This document shows, piece after piece, positions 45,385-58,445 of a stretch of DNA of 64,000 nt; positions within the stretch are counted from its first letter, which is position 1, and each line of letters starts with the position of its first letter. This stretch comes from Tipula vernalis (Eukaryota > Arthropoda > Insecta > Diptera > Tipulidae). The stretch lies in contig OY282559.1 in the NCBI GenBank assembly GCA_958295665.1, positions 251,219,461 through 251,283,460 of the forward strand, in the 5' to 3' direction. Below the pieces are notes generated by a model. It ran no database searches. It was not told the origin of the DNA and saw only the letters and a program-made list of their open reading frames with translations. The translations under genes were made by a program, and so were the position numbers.

Positions 45385-45752
45385 CTCTGAATGCTCATCA
45401 ATTCTGTAGCGGTAACGTAACAAGTTTTAAAAATAATTTGGTCATTTTTGTAATTATTTTATATTTTGACGGTAACGACGAAAACATCATTAACTAAATC
45501 TACTTTATCATTTATTTAGCTAATATTTATACCATTTTCTGTATCATCTAGCGGAAATCTACATCAAACTCGATAAAATGTCTGTTTACAGAGTGGCTTA
45601 CTATAAAAACAACCTATTCAGCGTTTTTTCACGATTCTTTTTCATTTGGACATCGAAAATCGCTTATTGTCGTTGTGTGAAATGTTATAAATGAAAAAGA
45701 TTTTAGATATTAGGTTTTTTCATAGAACGAGAATTGACCCCTTGTTCCCAAT

Positions 45753-46084
45753 ATTTGAAGTCGATTAAAGCATTGCATGGGAGTCATTTTAACAAAAAAA
45801 AGTAAAATAACTTGTTGAACTGCTTTCCGAAGTAATATAAACATTTTCGAAGAAATATTTGTATACGGTTTATTCATCTGCCAAATTCCATCAATTGTTC
45901 CATAGGTCTCTTGGTCGGAAACCGTGAAACATGGAATTAACATTTTTAAACTTACCTAAAAAACTTTGCTGTTTGCAAATAATATCGTCAACATTTAAAA
46001 ATAAAATATACTCGTATCTAGTAGTCTTTGAAATATAAATTATTTCTGTGACATTTTATTGATTGAAATTTCAACGACATGTTG

Positions 46085-46130
<46 letters not shown>

Positions 46131-48244
46131 AATATATATATATATATATATATATTTATAAATACATAATTTATGAATTTCTTTAATAAAATCGCATTTA
46201 AAGGTATTATTTCTAAATAATGAATTGCCTTGATATTAAAGGTCGTATATACACAAATCTTAATGGCAAACTATGGGATGGCCTTAAAAATAATATCACG
46301 TTATTAGGGCGGAGGAGATAGAAGGTAGGAGATATAGCGAATGAAATGATGTAACAAGGAGATATCGGTCACAAATGATAATTCACCTTAATTCTGATTT
46401 TGTATTCGTGCTTGTGTTTAATTTTTTTTGCATTCTCGAATGATCCAGAGTGAGGCACTGGGCATAGAATGAAATCAGCCAATTCTCACGTTGCTCACAT
46501 AATGTTGTGATTTGAACAAACGGTACAACTTCTGAACGGAGAACTCTCAAGGATTTTCAACCGTATGTTAGAGACGTAAAACTGGATTTAATTGTTAAAG
46601 GTCGAAGATGAAAAATGGTGAATGCGGTTTTAATTACTATTCAACACATTGCAGTTCTAAATAATCTAATATTAATTGTGGGATATGTCTCCAAATTTCA
46701 GAAAATCCGTGACATCTTTCAAGGACCTTGCTCAAAGTAACGGGAAATCTTTGTAAAATATGGTTGGTTTGGTGATCTATATTTGGGTGGTAAAAGTGTC
46801 GTTCGAGGAATCGGGTAGACCATAATTTTTTTATTGTAACAGTAACATGTGATTGGCGGCAACTAATAGATTTGAAAATATCAAAAACATATTACGATAA
46901 TAGTGTGTGTACTTGGATAAGCTGCTTACATTTTTAAAGATAATGCAGAAACCTAGTTTTGGACCTAATCTATAACGTAATTTTTCCGGCGGAAAGAAGG
47001 TAGGGTGAGTTTAGGGTTATCGTATCAATATTACACTAAAGAAACATTCGGTAAGTTTTCAATTTTTAGAAGTCATTTTCAGTCGTAATTCACCGAAATT
47101 GTGCCAGTCGTCCAGTTCATTGCCGCACATAAGATTTCCTCAGAAACTAAACACGAAACAAAACAATTTTTACGGAGCGTGAAATAAGATAGCTGCAAAA
47201 TATTAGCTTTTTCAATAAGTCTATAAACTTTAAGGGGTGTGCTTCCTTGTGGAAAAAGGGAATTTTATGGGCTTCGTAATTAAGGAAAAATGTAATAAAT
47301 CGGATTTAGTGAAATTTCCGGGTTCGGTTCTAGTATGTCCATCTCGATTTTACAGCTAAACGCATTTTTTTTTTGCATAGTGTAGTTAAACAAGTTTAAA
47401 TACTCTTACAAGTTTAAAGATCTAAATACTCATAGCTTAGGAGATAGCTGTTTGCTTACATCATTTTCTCAAGGTATATTTATAATTTTTTCTCTTTATC
47501 TAAGGCTGTGTTTCAATCGTGTAAAAAATATTAAATGTTCCTCATTTTTTATTCGTTTTGATGTTTCAAATGAGACTGGTTAAAAATGTTTAAAAATGTT
47601 TACGTTTTTTATTTTTACAAGCTACAAATTTTAACTGGTCCGTGACCAGTTAAAATTTTTGTGGTGAATAAAATGTCAAAAATGTAACTTTTTATGTGGA
47701 TTTTTATTCGTTTGAAACACAGCCTTAAAGCTAAAAAGAATAAAACATATATTTCTTGCTGTTTGCTGCAGTTGTTTTGACAGATATGTCAGTTAAAACA
47801 TGCCAAATATAAGCTGAAACGTTGCATTCACAACCACAGGAGGTGTCTTGATTTTATAGTAAAATATCCCTAATAGGAAACACATTTTTTTATTATTCAT
47901 GTTAAGAATTTCAATAGTTTTCAGAAAATAATTTCCAATTACTGACTAGAGGAAAACTTTACATAATCTGGTTCTTGCCTATATTCCTCGTTTAACCGAT
48001 AAATAGAATAAAACGTTTAAAAATAAGAACGAATGAAAAGTCGTTTTGTCGTGTTAACCTGCAGGCCATTTACTTTTCACTTTCTAAATATATTTAAATG
48101 ATTCACCATTTCGAGCTACATAAAATCCAGACCTCAACCATTCTTCAACGGCTGTCAAATTTAAATGCCTTCACAGAATCGATATATTGCACAACTGAAA
48201 TCTCACCGACTTATGCTTCATAAAATTCCTACTTCCTTAAATGT
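45753..48244. other. AT-rich region without recognised genes
   Basis: A pure TA microsatellite occupies about 46087-46165. Two imperfect pairing blocks, ACAAGCTACAAATTTTAACT and AGTTAAAATTTTTGTGG, are near 47620-47665. No exon or transposon motif found. Confidence 0.4.
46087..46165. repeat. TA-rich microsatellite
   Basis: Runs of (TA)n with one ATTTATAAATA interruption. Confidence 0.95.
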
Positions 48245-48584
48245 TAGAGATTTACTTCGGTCTAAAAAGACCAAAATATTGAAATACTGTCAAAAATGAC
48301 CAAAAATTTGGTTGGTCCAAAACATCTTTTTTTGACGTTTTGAAAGTCCCTGAGTCTGAAAAAACAAAAAATAATAATAATAATGTCCGTCCGTCTTTCC
48401 CGATTTGAATTTTTTTTTTCGCCAATCTGTTTCTATGGTCAAAGCGGAAATTTGAAGAGCTTTTGGAACCTGTACTTTAAGAGGGTCGCGTACCTACCAT
48501 ACGAACTGATCCAAAATATCAGGTTATATGAATATTTTATCAGTTTTTTTGCAATTGAATATTGAGTTGGGCATTGATGAGTAT

Positions 48585-49055
48585 ATACCATCATACGGTA
48601 TGATGGTATGATGGTATAATGATACGATGTTATGATGGTGTTATGATGGAATGGTATAATGGTATGATAGTGTGATGGTATGATTGTATATGTGTTAGTA
48701 CGTATGACGGTATATATTCTAGATTGATAGTTTGATAGTTTGATGGTATGAAGGTATGACGACATAATGGTCTGGCGGATTGATAGTATGATGATGTCAT
48801 GGACTGATAGTATGATGGTATGTTTATATGATGCTATGATACATCATCTATACCATGGTACGTACGATGGTATGATGTTGTGATGGTTCAACGTTACTAT
48901 GGTACGATCGTATAATTGTATGAAGGTTTAATGGTATAATGTCATGATGGTATGATGGTATAATGGAATATTGGTATGATCAAATGATTGTTTAAGGTTA
49001 TGATGGTAAGACGGTACGTATGATGGTATTATTGTACGTTCCTATTAAGGTATGA
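48585..49055. repeat. ATGATGGT-type minisatellite
   Basis: Degenerate (TATGATGGTA)n array in the left arm of foldback-like element 2. The right arm lacks it, so it expanded after the arms formed. Confidence 0.9.
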
Positions 49056-49480
49056 TGGTGAATAGGTGTTGAGTTTAAATTGGGTTGAATTTGAGTGACA
49101 AGTTCGATTAGGGATTAATTTGGGCTCGAGTTAAGGGTTTAGTGAAAGCTCAGATTGAGTTAAGTTTGGGATTGCGTTGGCCTTTAATTATGGAGTTGAG
49201 CAGAGGGTTGAGATTTTGTTCGAGCTAAGTAGAGTTGAAATTGAGTTACAGTTTATTTAGCTTGCATTGGAGTTAAGTGAGTTTTTCGGTTGCGGAATTA
49301 TTTAAGGGTTGATTTGGGGTTAGATTAAGGGTTGAATTGAAAGTTGGTTTGGCGATTAATTTGGCGACTGCGTTTAGGATTGTGTTGCTATTGAGCTGAC
49401 AGTTGAGTTGTAAATTGACTCGGGGGTTGAGAGGAGAGTTCATTGAGAGTTGAATTAATTTTCAAGACCGAAGTTCTGAT
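49055..49480. repeat. Left arm, GGTTGAGTT-type degenerate tandem units
   Basis: Many imperfect GAGTTGA, GGGTTGA and AATTTGGG units. Complementary units are at 57700-58110. Confidence 0.75.
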
Positions 49481-50294
49481 CACCTCATAAGGTTTCAACC
49501 CTTTATATTTTTCTTGTTAAAATGACGTAAGAAGGCTACAATTTTTAGCATGTTTGAATGTACCTGGCGCACTATAGTTTGCGGAACTATCTTACCCTAA
49601 TATTTTTATAGTTTTTACCAATAAATCTTCCAATCCTTAAAAAACTAGCTTTGTTAAGTTGAAACATATAGTTCACATATTTGACATTTTTGAATTGTCC
49701 TATTTGCTCAAATGACTGGCACATTACTGCAAGAAATCCGTTTTATTGTATTACGCCGGAGAATGAACGGAGAAAATCATAAATTAGCTCTGAGAAAATG
49801 CTTTATGAAAAAGCTGTTAGCTGGAAAATTAAGAATAATTTTAATTTAATTTCAAAAATAAGTTTAATAACCTATTTTAAATATTAAGTTGCTCCCACAG
49901 TTAGGGACAGTGGCATAATTATTTATAAAAGCCATACCAAATTTCGTAAGTCCTAAGTTTTATATGATATTTAGCATAATTGCAATATTTTTGATTATAA
50001 GAACTCCTAAAAGCTATTAGGAAATTTGGTTGTGAATCCTTATCAACTGGAAAAAACGTACTGGCCAAAGAATCCAACCATAGTACCAGATCTGATTGAA
50101 TTATTTATAGTTAGGAATGTACCTGTAAATTGTGTACAAGCAGATGAAAGGACTTAAACTTTAATCATTCTCCAACACTTCTGACATCAGGTGAAAAAAT
50201 TATCCAGAAATTCATACATTCCAGGTAAATAATCACACTAATTGGTAATGCTTTAGACAGGTCTTAGAAGAAAAAATTTACTTAATGATTATTG
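49481..50294. other. AT-rich core sequence, no gene recognised
   Basis: Between the left arm and the hAT element. It may belong partly to the Jockey-like LINE, but no motif is readable. Confidence 0.35.
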
Positions 50295-50302
50295 ATTACC
50301 AT

Positions 50303-51132
50303 TAGGGCTTGCCTCCCGGGGTTTCCCGGGATAGAATTCCCGGGAATTTATGAAATTAAAACTACACCCGTTTCCTGCGAATGTGTGAATATTTCCTGGT
50401 AATGTAAAATCCAAATTCAAGACCGGTTTATTTACTTCATTTAATGAGAAAGTCGCTGTTGAAGTGTACAACACTAAAAAAAATAAAGACACGATATAAA
50501 GTTAGAGTGTTAAGAACTGAATATTATATTAGATAGAAGCACTTTAGAGAGTGCGCTGGATCGGTTCCTAAGTAAAAATAATTTTGGAACTGAAATAGAC
50601 GAAATGTGAAATGAACGAATATTGAGCAATGCTGTCCAGCTACAAAATGTACTTAAACCGTTGAAGGTACCTTCAGATACGTTAGGAGATTAAGACATTG
50701 ACATACACAAAATTGAAGCGATTTCAGCATTATTCTATTCAAATTTAAAAGAATAGGCAACTATTATTGACCACAGTCTCGTCACATTGTTGCCAAATGA
50801 GACAAACTGTTGGCAACATGTTGAGTAAAATTAACGTTGATATTTTAAATTTCATTTTTTCCGCCGGTAGATTTCCCTTGAAGGATAAACGGAATCCACC
50901 GATTGAGTGATTAAATCAGTCAGTACATCACGTTAATTATTTTAAATCGTTTAATCCTTTAATTTTCTTCCTTTTCATGTTTCGAACTAAAATCTAAAAT
51001 TCCTTGAATTTTATTATTACACAAATATTGAGGAATTGGGTTAAAAACTTATCATGTCTTGAATCCCAGGAACCAGAAAATCACAATCCCGTTTCCCGGG
51101 AATGTTAAAAGTTCGGGAACAAGCAAGCCATA
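50303..51132. mobile_element. Short hAT element, non-autonomous
   Basis: 830 bp flanked by the perfect 8-bp duplication ATTACCAT (50295-50302 and 51133-51140). The ends are inverted: TAGGGCTTGCC at the left and, from the right, TATGGCTTGCTTG. The subterminal parts are rich in TTCCCGGGA palindromes (50316-50345 and 51090-51117). A decayed transposase-like stretch is hinted at around 50540-50830 but has stops. It sits immediately upstream of the LINE remnant. Confidence 0.85.
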
Positions 51133-53260
51133 ATTACCATTAAAAGAAGTTGAAAAATTTGTAAAGGCCATACAGCAATCAGCTTGAGAAAATCCAAAAC
51201 CCCTGAATTTAAAAAAAAATCAAGGAAAACAACTACCCTACTGAAATTAGAGAACTGCTGGTAGAAAAAATAGGAACGAGGGGAATATATCACAAATCAT
51301 AGGCCACAAAGATAAAACTAAATTGAGCAATATCACTCAGTATATATGGCAGTACTGATTATTCTCCTCGGAAAGCAACCAACAAAATTGAAAGGTGAAT
51401 AATGTTGATTCCGCAAAAGGAATAATGGGTGAGATAAAAGTTTTTACATGAATTCGAAAAGCTCCTAGTTTCGATTTTATTACTGCAGAAATCTTAAACC
51501 AAGGAAAGCTCTGATAAAGTGCCCACGCTCCTCAGTTTGCGAAAAATTTCAAAAGTAATCATGATCCCCAAAAATTGGACAACACCACATAACACTCACT
51601 CGTATGGACTAATTTCGCAACTATAAAATTTATGTCGAAACTATTTGAGAACCTTAAATTAAATCTGATAGTCGAAAAGAAAGACTTGATCCCAAATCAT
51701 CAGTTTAGTTTTCGTAACCAACAGTCAACAATAGATCAAAGCACTAGATGAGAAAAAGTCTAGTCCACGATATTTTTAGACGTTACATAGGATTTTGGCA
51801 AAGATTGATAAGAAGGACTACAACAACTCTAGGTTAACAACTCGGTGCAAGTTGGCTTTATTTTCAAATTAAAGTTTTTCGTTCTGTATTTAAGCTTAAA
51901 ATTACTATAATTGCTGCCTTTGACTACATCGCCTTTTAAAAGAATAGAAGAAATTCTGAATTTTTGAATTTAATTTTAAAATTAGAATGGAAATGATTAT
52001 AATAATTGCTTCGTCAACATTGCAGGTCTAAGCGTAACAACTTTTCCAATAAAAGGATGGGGCTGTCGCTTTAAACCCCCGCTTTCTACAATATTTTAAA
52101 ATTAAATCTTCCTTTTTTAAAATATGTTCTCTACTTTTAACTCAATGCCACACACTTTTATATATTTGTCGCCAATATTAATGAAAAATTGGATGGCTAT
52201 AGCCGTCGTTTGCGGCAACTGGTTAAAAGATCGCTCCACCTAATGGCAGCAATTTATTTAAAACGTTAATAATGAACGATCCTCTTTAAATTTTAAATAT
52301 ACTAAATTGGCTTTATTTCCAGTTCTAGTGGAGGTGTGGCCAATACACGACTCCTTAAAACACGAGTTTCTTTTACGAACAGAGAATTTTGAGTAATTTT
52401 ATTTTTTTTAATTTTTGGAAACATTTAGTATTAAACACCATTTCGAAACCCAATTTTTCGGACTCAGGGGACCTCAAAACAGATAAATCTCTAAAAATCT
52501 CAAGGTCCAAAATGTTCATAATTACTGTACTTTATTTTATTAGAGTAAAAGAAAGTAAAATGGGAACAAAAGCAATTGACTTTATACTGCGCCTAAGAAC
52601 TCTTCAACCAATGCAATTCGCTAAGGTATTGGCCTCGTACTTGAATTGGAAGGTAGGATTCAGGATTAAGTTAGATGATACCTTTTTTGTGTTGAAATAA
52701 ATCAAGACAGAAGTACCTCAGAGCAGTACAGCAGGCCTACCGTACACTTAGGATCTCACTGCATAAGCAAACAAAACTGTGGCTACTTTTGCTGATGACA
52801 TGGTGACCTTAGCTGTTCGAGAAAGCAACGAAAAGTCAATGCAGAAGTTACAATTAGCTTTTACTCAAACGCATAACAAATGAAGAAAAAGATGGCGAAT
52901 AAAACTAAATGAAATAAAAAAAATTCACATTAACTAAATAAATGTGGATACATCACAAGTAAACTACGATGGAAAGCACACGTCGAGAAGAAATGTGAAC
53001 AACTAAGCATTGATGTACCTGGCTGGAACAATGAAAATAAGGACTTTAAAGTAAACCACGTTTCAAATGAAATCCAGAATAGAGGCAATTGAGCTCTTAA
53101 ACAACACATACAGTAAGCACTGCACACTTAAAAGAATCATACCTTTATCCAATACTCGTATAAAGATCTGGTTTATTCCAACTTACCAACCACTATTGAT
53201 CATCATTTGGAAGAACAAATAAATCAATATAATTTAGTAAATTAAGCTGATTAGTCCAAG
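51133..53260 (+). pseudogene. Jockey-clade LINE remnant
   Basis: The segment 51463-51760 reads FDFITAEILN, then a frame with VIMIPKNW and the NHQFSFRNQQSTIDQ block, the RT fingers of Jockey-type LINEs. 52780-53180 holds the palm FADDMVTLAV with the catalytic Asp pair, then KWRIKLNEI-like and FQMKSRIEAIELL-like pieces. Stops are frequent. About 51840-52700 is unrelated sequence inserted between the two halves of the RT, including the dispersed repeat described next. Confidence 0.7.
52320..52575 (+). repeat. Dispersed repeat, copy 1 (internally deleted)
   Basis: GTGGAGGTGTGGCCAA, TTTCTTTTACGAACAGAGAA and GGACCTCAAAACAGA recur in the same order and orientation at 60315-60745. About 170 bp present in the second copy, between ATTAA and CATTTCGAAACC, are missing here. 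Confidence 0.85.
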
Positions 53261-56200
53261 AGGTAATTATATACAATAAATAAATAAAATTGATTTGAAT
53301 TAATTTAATTAACTAAAAAATTAAAATTAAAATTGTTAAGCTTTCATTATTAAACTTTGAAAGCTACAAAAGTGCACATTATAATTTTTTGTTTTCAAAA
53401 TTCGAAAATAACAAATTTCAATATTTAGAAATGTTAAGTCACACAATGACAAGGAGAAATGAAATTTAAAGCTCAAATATCCCAAAAATGTTGATTCTCA
53501 AAATTTGATATCTACCTTGATCAACAAGTTCCCGGAATAACCACCGTGTGGCACTCCCATCGTTCCGATTTGAGTTCTGGTTTTTTTGTTAAGTTGGTAC
53601 ATCTGTTGTTGATAATACCTACCCAATTACAAGGATTTTACAGCGGCCATATTTCCTAACCTAAATAGAATTTTTGATCCGAACTTAATGGACAATAGTT
53701 ACGAATTTATTAACGCCATTTTCAATTTAATTTTCTTCACTTCAGATTCGTAATCACCCCGAAAATACTTTTCTATAATATTTTGTAAATGTTTTGAATA
53801 ATTATAAAACAGTTTTCAACTCTTCCCAACTTTGTTTTAAAACGCGATTAAAACCGATCACAAAAGGTTCATCAAAATCCATTTAAAACCTTCGGAGTTT
53901 GAGGTACAACGGTATGGAAACTCGACTAATTCTGACATAGTAAATTTTAAATCTTTTAACGTTTAATTTTTTAAAACTCTGGAAATTATTGCTGATCGCT
54001 AGGGAACCCGCTTTAGAGACAGTTTGATCCTGAAATTTTCAATTACCAACAACGGCTCCAGCAGGATATGTTACTTCAGTAGAGGCTCATTCATTGAGTC
54101 AATTGTTGGTCATTGATCACTTTGCGTATCACTTTACGTTTGTTTAACTTCTGTGGGTGGAACAGGATGAAACATAAAGTTATAAAAACACATAATAGTG
54201 TTGTTTCTTCGACAAAATCAGCAAAATACAAAGAATTTAACAATGAACTATACTAAGGACCTCGAACTTTATGTGGAACTCACTTTTTAGAAATAATTGT
54301 ATATCAATCCGTGGTCATTCATATTTTATTAAATTATCCTTGGGCTCTGGAATATTAGTAAATAATTATGAAAATACAAATTCAAATTTAACCCAGTTAA
54401 AAAAAATTATTCTTTTTGAATTCGCAGAACTATTCAACAAAAAAAAAATTATTATTATAAATTTGCATATACTCGTACTTGTGTTTTGTACGGTACAATT
54501 GGTATTTAATGTAAATTTTTATTTATAACAATTTAATCACATATTATTCGATGTATGTATTAATTTAATTAAAATCGAATATTTTAACAAAATAATGTTT
54601 TAATATTACATAAAAAATATTTTGAGTAACGACATAGCTAGTGCGCTTATTTCAATAATGCATGAACTATATTTATAAGCGTGGAAATAATAATTGTATG
54701 ATGTACATATGTATGTACATATACAGTACTCATTATAATTCAACATATGTATGCTTTATATATAGTATACGTACATATTTCTATATAATTTTCAAGTATG
54801 TTGGGAAAATTTTGCTGTGTACATAAATGGAAATTGTTTTTGTACATTTATGATCGAAGTGAATTTCAATAATAAATGTGGTTTCGTAATATGATGTTCA
54901 TAAAATTACGTAATAATGCCGGCGAATCCGGAATGAAGACTGTTTTGCGGATGGTTATGGTGGTGAGATGTGAATTTTTCGTTAAGTATATTGTAATTTA
55001 GAATTCAAGTTTTTTAAAGTGGAATTTAATTAATTAGATGGGGCCTAGTTTTTATTTTTATTGCATTTATTTATTTACTCATATGAAGAATATCGTGGAA
55101 AATTTTTTCACGCTAGGAATATGAATGTAAAATTTATTTAATGGAATATATTCATTAGAAATCTGATACCATCATATTGTTTTATGTTACTTTTATCGTG
55201 ATTACTAATTTAATGAGTATATTGTAGAGCTGAAATATGTATATCTGAGTTAAACCCTGCTCTTTGTTACCTTCCTTAATATATACAAAACTGTACTAAA
55301 CTCAAATTTTAAATTTAAATTTAGGAATAAAAAAATTGTCCAATTTCTAATTTTCCTTTGAAATTTCAAATTACCTAACTATTAAATATCAAAATTAATA
55401 AAAATAATTTTAATAAAACTCTCAAACTCAACTAGGAGTATCGATCGTTCGAGCAATGAGTATCAAAAATTTAGGTATAGAAATATTTGATGATTCCAAC
55501 AAAACAAAAATTTTACGAGATGTCAAAATGGTAAATCATAAATCAGAAGAAAAATATTTCCGAGGATTTCTTTAAGTGTAAATCAGAGGTTGCAGACAAA
55601 ATTTGACCAGCTCCGAAAATATCTCAAAAATCAAAAGGAATTTCGAATAAATATTCTATGAACCGACTCCTGGGGAGAAACCTATGTAACTTACTATAAA
55701 TACAATTTTTTTGGTTGTAAATGTTATGCTCACATTCCGAAAGGGAAACGGGGAAATATTGGGATTCAAGTCAACCGAAGACAAACAAGACGTAAAAATA
55801 ACGTAAAAAGACCCGGATTATAACCAAAATGTGGAATTATGATGTTGACACGTCATTTGCTGAAATTAGCTAGAACTGGAAAGCTTTAAAATGAGATGCC
55901 CTTTACCTGAAAGGGACATCTATACTGCCAAATTGATAACTCGTCGTGATGAAACAAATAAAATTACAGGATTCTCCAACTCAGTCTGAGCCGGAGTGTA
56001 TCGTAGAATGTAAGTCAATAAGAGGATATCTTTGTCCAAAATGGTGCTTATGTATTTAAAAAGAAACAATTAGCAGTGGTGCTGTGTTTGAACCGCAGCA
56101 GAGTATATGCATGTCGAACGTTCAATAAACAGCTTGTCTGAACCGTTTGCAGAAAGAGATTGAAAACGTTTGCAAAGAAATAGTTGGCATATTTTGTGTA

Positions 56201-56794
56201 ATAAGAGGAATTCCCTACTTTGAAGCACAGAAATGCAACTGGATACAAAATTGTAATTTTTGAACTACAAAATTTAATTGAGTATACTATACTCGTAAGA
56301 ACTAACCAAAAATCGGACAGCTCGAAACTCTCTCAGGTAAGAAAACCACAGCCAAATTGTAAAAAATCCTTATGTATTTATTTTGCTTTATTCAATGACG
56401 TGCAAAGAACTTCCATTTCAATAAGAGTTCGCGTGAGAATACACTTTAAATTAAAACAAAAGTCGCATTGAATCTGCTGTGACATAGTTTTGTCGGATTA
56501 CTTCTGACATTAATCACTCTGAGCTCTACTCCGCTTTAAACAACCTCTCTTTCAGCAGACTTATGCAGTAAACCCAAATTACCAAATTATGTACAATAAA
56601 CCAAGCAAGTAGTAAGTACTTTGAATTGACAGAAAAGTACCTCTCGTGCCACTTGGTCGATTCAAATTTGATTGAATACATAATTTATAAATTTTGATTT
56701 TTGATTTACACTTTAATTTTTGAGATAATTTGATTATTTTCAACCCTTTAAAAAACAAAGAATTTCATTAAATATTTTTAAGACAAGACTATTT
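53261..56794. other. AT-rich core of foldback-like element 2, no gene recognised
   Basis: Short open frames (for example 54271-54528 and 56220-56471) have no recognisable motif. Contains runs of ATAC/GTAT words. Confidence 0.4.
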
Positions 56795-57494
56795 ATGTTT
56801 AAGTATTTGACCATATGTTACATCCATACAGTTTACAGTATTCGACAGGTACAAATTGAAATTTTAGTGTCATTGCCAGTGTATACCTACCTACTAAGAT
56901 CTTGTATACATAACCGTCATCATCAAGCGACAATTGTTTCCTGCTATAGTACGCAGGACAAATTCGTCCTGAACTGCTATCACACCTATTGGCAAACATT
57001 TCAAAATGAATTGTTAAAATTAAAAAAATTAAAATACCACGGCATAGCACTAACAGCCCATGCTTACGGTGCACTTATTTATGTCAGATTTCCGGATCAA
57101 GTCACCATCTACAACTTGAAAAGCGTTTGTTGCCACGAGAAGGGCGAAAATTCCTACCGTGATATCAGATGAAGTCTTTTGCCAGGCGAATAGATATCTT
57201 CAACATTATGATGGTTTGGACCAGATTATTTTGAATATTTGGCGAAACGAGAATGAAAGTTGGAGGATGACTCAATTTCTGTCGGTGCTCCTCTTGAACA
57301 AATTCATGCAAAAAAATCATTTAAGGGGCAATCATACAATGGCTTATGTGCTAAGATTAATCAGTAATTATCATACAATAAATACAAAACTAACAGGTTT
57401 GTTGAACACAGCTGAAACCGATAATGGACTAAATGCAATCATGCGCTTAATTCAAATTAAACGTTTTCCAACTGAATATCTTCGACTAGCATGA
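56795..57494 (+). CDS. Two overlapping unrecognised ORFs
   Basis: Frames 56795-57172 (125 codons) and 57159-57494 (111 codons) overlap by 14 bases on the plus strand, near the right arm of foldback-like element 2. Both have a protein-like composition with Trp, Cys and His (YHTYWQTFQNELLKLKK; HYDGLDQIILNIW; RLIQIKRFPTEYLRL), unlike the AT-rich neighbourhood. Open reading resumes after the second stop (SLKSLSLFIDEPVDNNF, to about 57612). The layout suggests a once longer gene broken by a frameshift. I do not recognise the family; cargo or transposase of the element are both possible. Confidence 0.4.
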
Positions 57495-57699
57495 GATGAA
57501 TTCAGTGTGCAATACACTTCGTTAAAATCGCTTTCATTATTCATTGATGAACCGGTCGACAACAATTTTCATCAATATCATATTCTTCATGACATCCAAT
57601 TGTTTTGCTGAAATTGAATTTTTTTTACGATAACTTTATTACGATTTCTTCTTAGGATGTACTTACATGTCCGCAGGCCTTACTTGCAGCAGCACAGCA

Positions 57700-58445
57700 A
57701 AAACGTTGCCCTTTACTCAACTCCACTCGCAACGTAGCCGTAGTCAAACCCCCAACTGAAACCTAAATCGGCGTGTAACCTAGACCTTAAACTAACCCAA
57801 AACTCACGAACAAGTGAACTCCCAAATCAAAAGGAAAACAAGCTCAATTCAAGATCACACTAATTCAACCGTCAAATCAACAGACAAATAAATCACCAGC
57901 GGAACTGCTCACATGAAACCTAACGCAACCCCAACGCAACTTCAACTCAACCTGCAAATAGAACCCAACTCAAACGCAAACTCAACGCCCAACTCAATCC
58001 TCAAACCAGCATATATAAAAAATTAATCAACTGGTCACTAGACCCTAATCCAATCTTAACTCATGTCCAATTCAACCCCCATTTATTCCACAAATGAAAC
58101 CCAAAGCATATATAAAATTTGGTTAACATGGTAATATCACCACGGGGTTTTGGGTCAATTCCTATGGCAGACATACTATCTTCTTGACGTAGAACTTCCA
58201 AAAGCTTTTCAATTCTCCGCTTTATCATGCTCAATAGGAACAAATCAGCGAAAAAAATACAGATCAAACAAGCCGTTCTCGAGATAACAAGGACACATAC
58301 AGACATCCAGACAGACAGTCGAATATTTTTTTTTTTTTTTGCTTTTTCGGACTCTTCAAATCATCGAGAAAAGTGGTATTGGACTAACTAAATTTTTGGT
58401 CATTTTTGACAGGATTTCAATACTTTGGCCGAATTAAAATTATAT
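57700..58445. repeat. Right arm of foldback-like element 2
   Basis: CAACTCAAAC, AACCCAACTC and related units (57700-58110), followed by non-repetitive sequence matching 48245-48540 in inverted orientation. Confidence 0.7.

Larger units (their letters stand above)
40956..45422 (-). mobile_element. Gypsy-type retroelement, minus strand, with chimeric ends
   Basis: Inserted at the apex of the palindromic MITE with a 4-bp duplication AGTT (40952-40955 and 45423-45426). On the minus strand it carries RNase H and integrase (44098 to 42370), followed by a 1.3-kb LTR-like block (42280 to 40956). The upstream end (45422) starts TGTTACG on the minus strand, whereas the LTR-like block starts TGTGACG, and the two ends do not match as LTRs. 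RT, protease and most of gag are absent. It is either a recombinant of two elements or an element invaded at its 5' end. Confidence 0.65.
39201..45752. mobile_element. Palindromic MITE (two ~330-bp arms) split by nested insertions
   Basis: 39201-39531 and 45423-45752 are inverted copies of each other along their whole length. Shared landmarks are GGTCAATTCT(T/C)GTTCTATG at the outer ends, TTTTATAGTAAGCCA in the middle and GTCAAAATATAAAATAATTA near the inner ends. Brought together they form a roughly 660-bp palindrome with almost no spacer (centre TTTTAAAAGTTTTAAA). Its left arm was hit by the 39532-40950 element and its apex by the retroelement 40956-45422. There is no coding capacity in the palindrome itself. 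Confidence 0.8.
48245..58445. mobile_element. Foldback-like element 2, about 10 kb, with nested cargo
   Basis: The outer arms match in inverted orientation: TATTGAAAT(A/C)CTGTCAAAA and AATGACCAAAAATTT at 48277-48315, complemented at about 58393-58430; then a GTCCGTCCGTC/GTCTGTCTGG block and a stretch with AAAGCGGA, GAAGAGCTTTTGGAA (complement near 58190-58230). Deeper in, the left arm has GGTTGAATTTGAGTTG-type degenerate tandem units (49055-49480) and the right arm the complementary CAACTCAAAC type (57700-58110). The core carries a Jockey-like LINE, a hAT, a dispersed repeat and unknown ORFs. Two separate half-elements in opposite orientation cannot be excluded. Confidence 0.55.

Noticed and set aside
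46087..46165. TA repeat as a functional element
   Set aside because: Simple microsatellite; nothing further to support a role.
58061..58306. Minus-strand frame in the right foldback arm with a hydrophobic segment
   Set aside because: Falls wholly in the inverted arm of foldback-like element 2, and the matching left arm does not keep the frame open.
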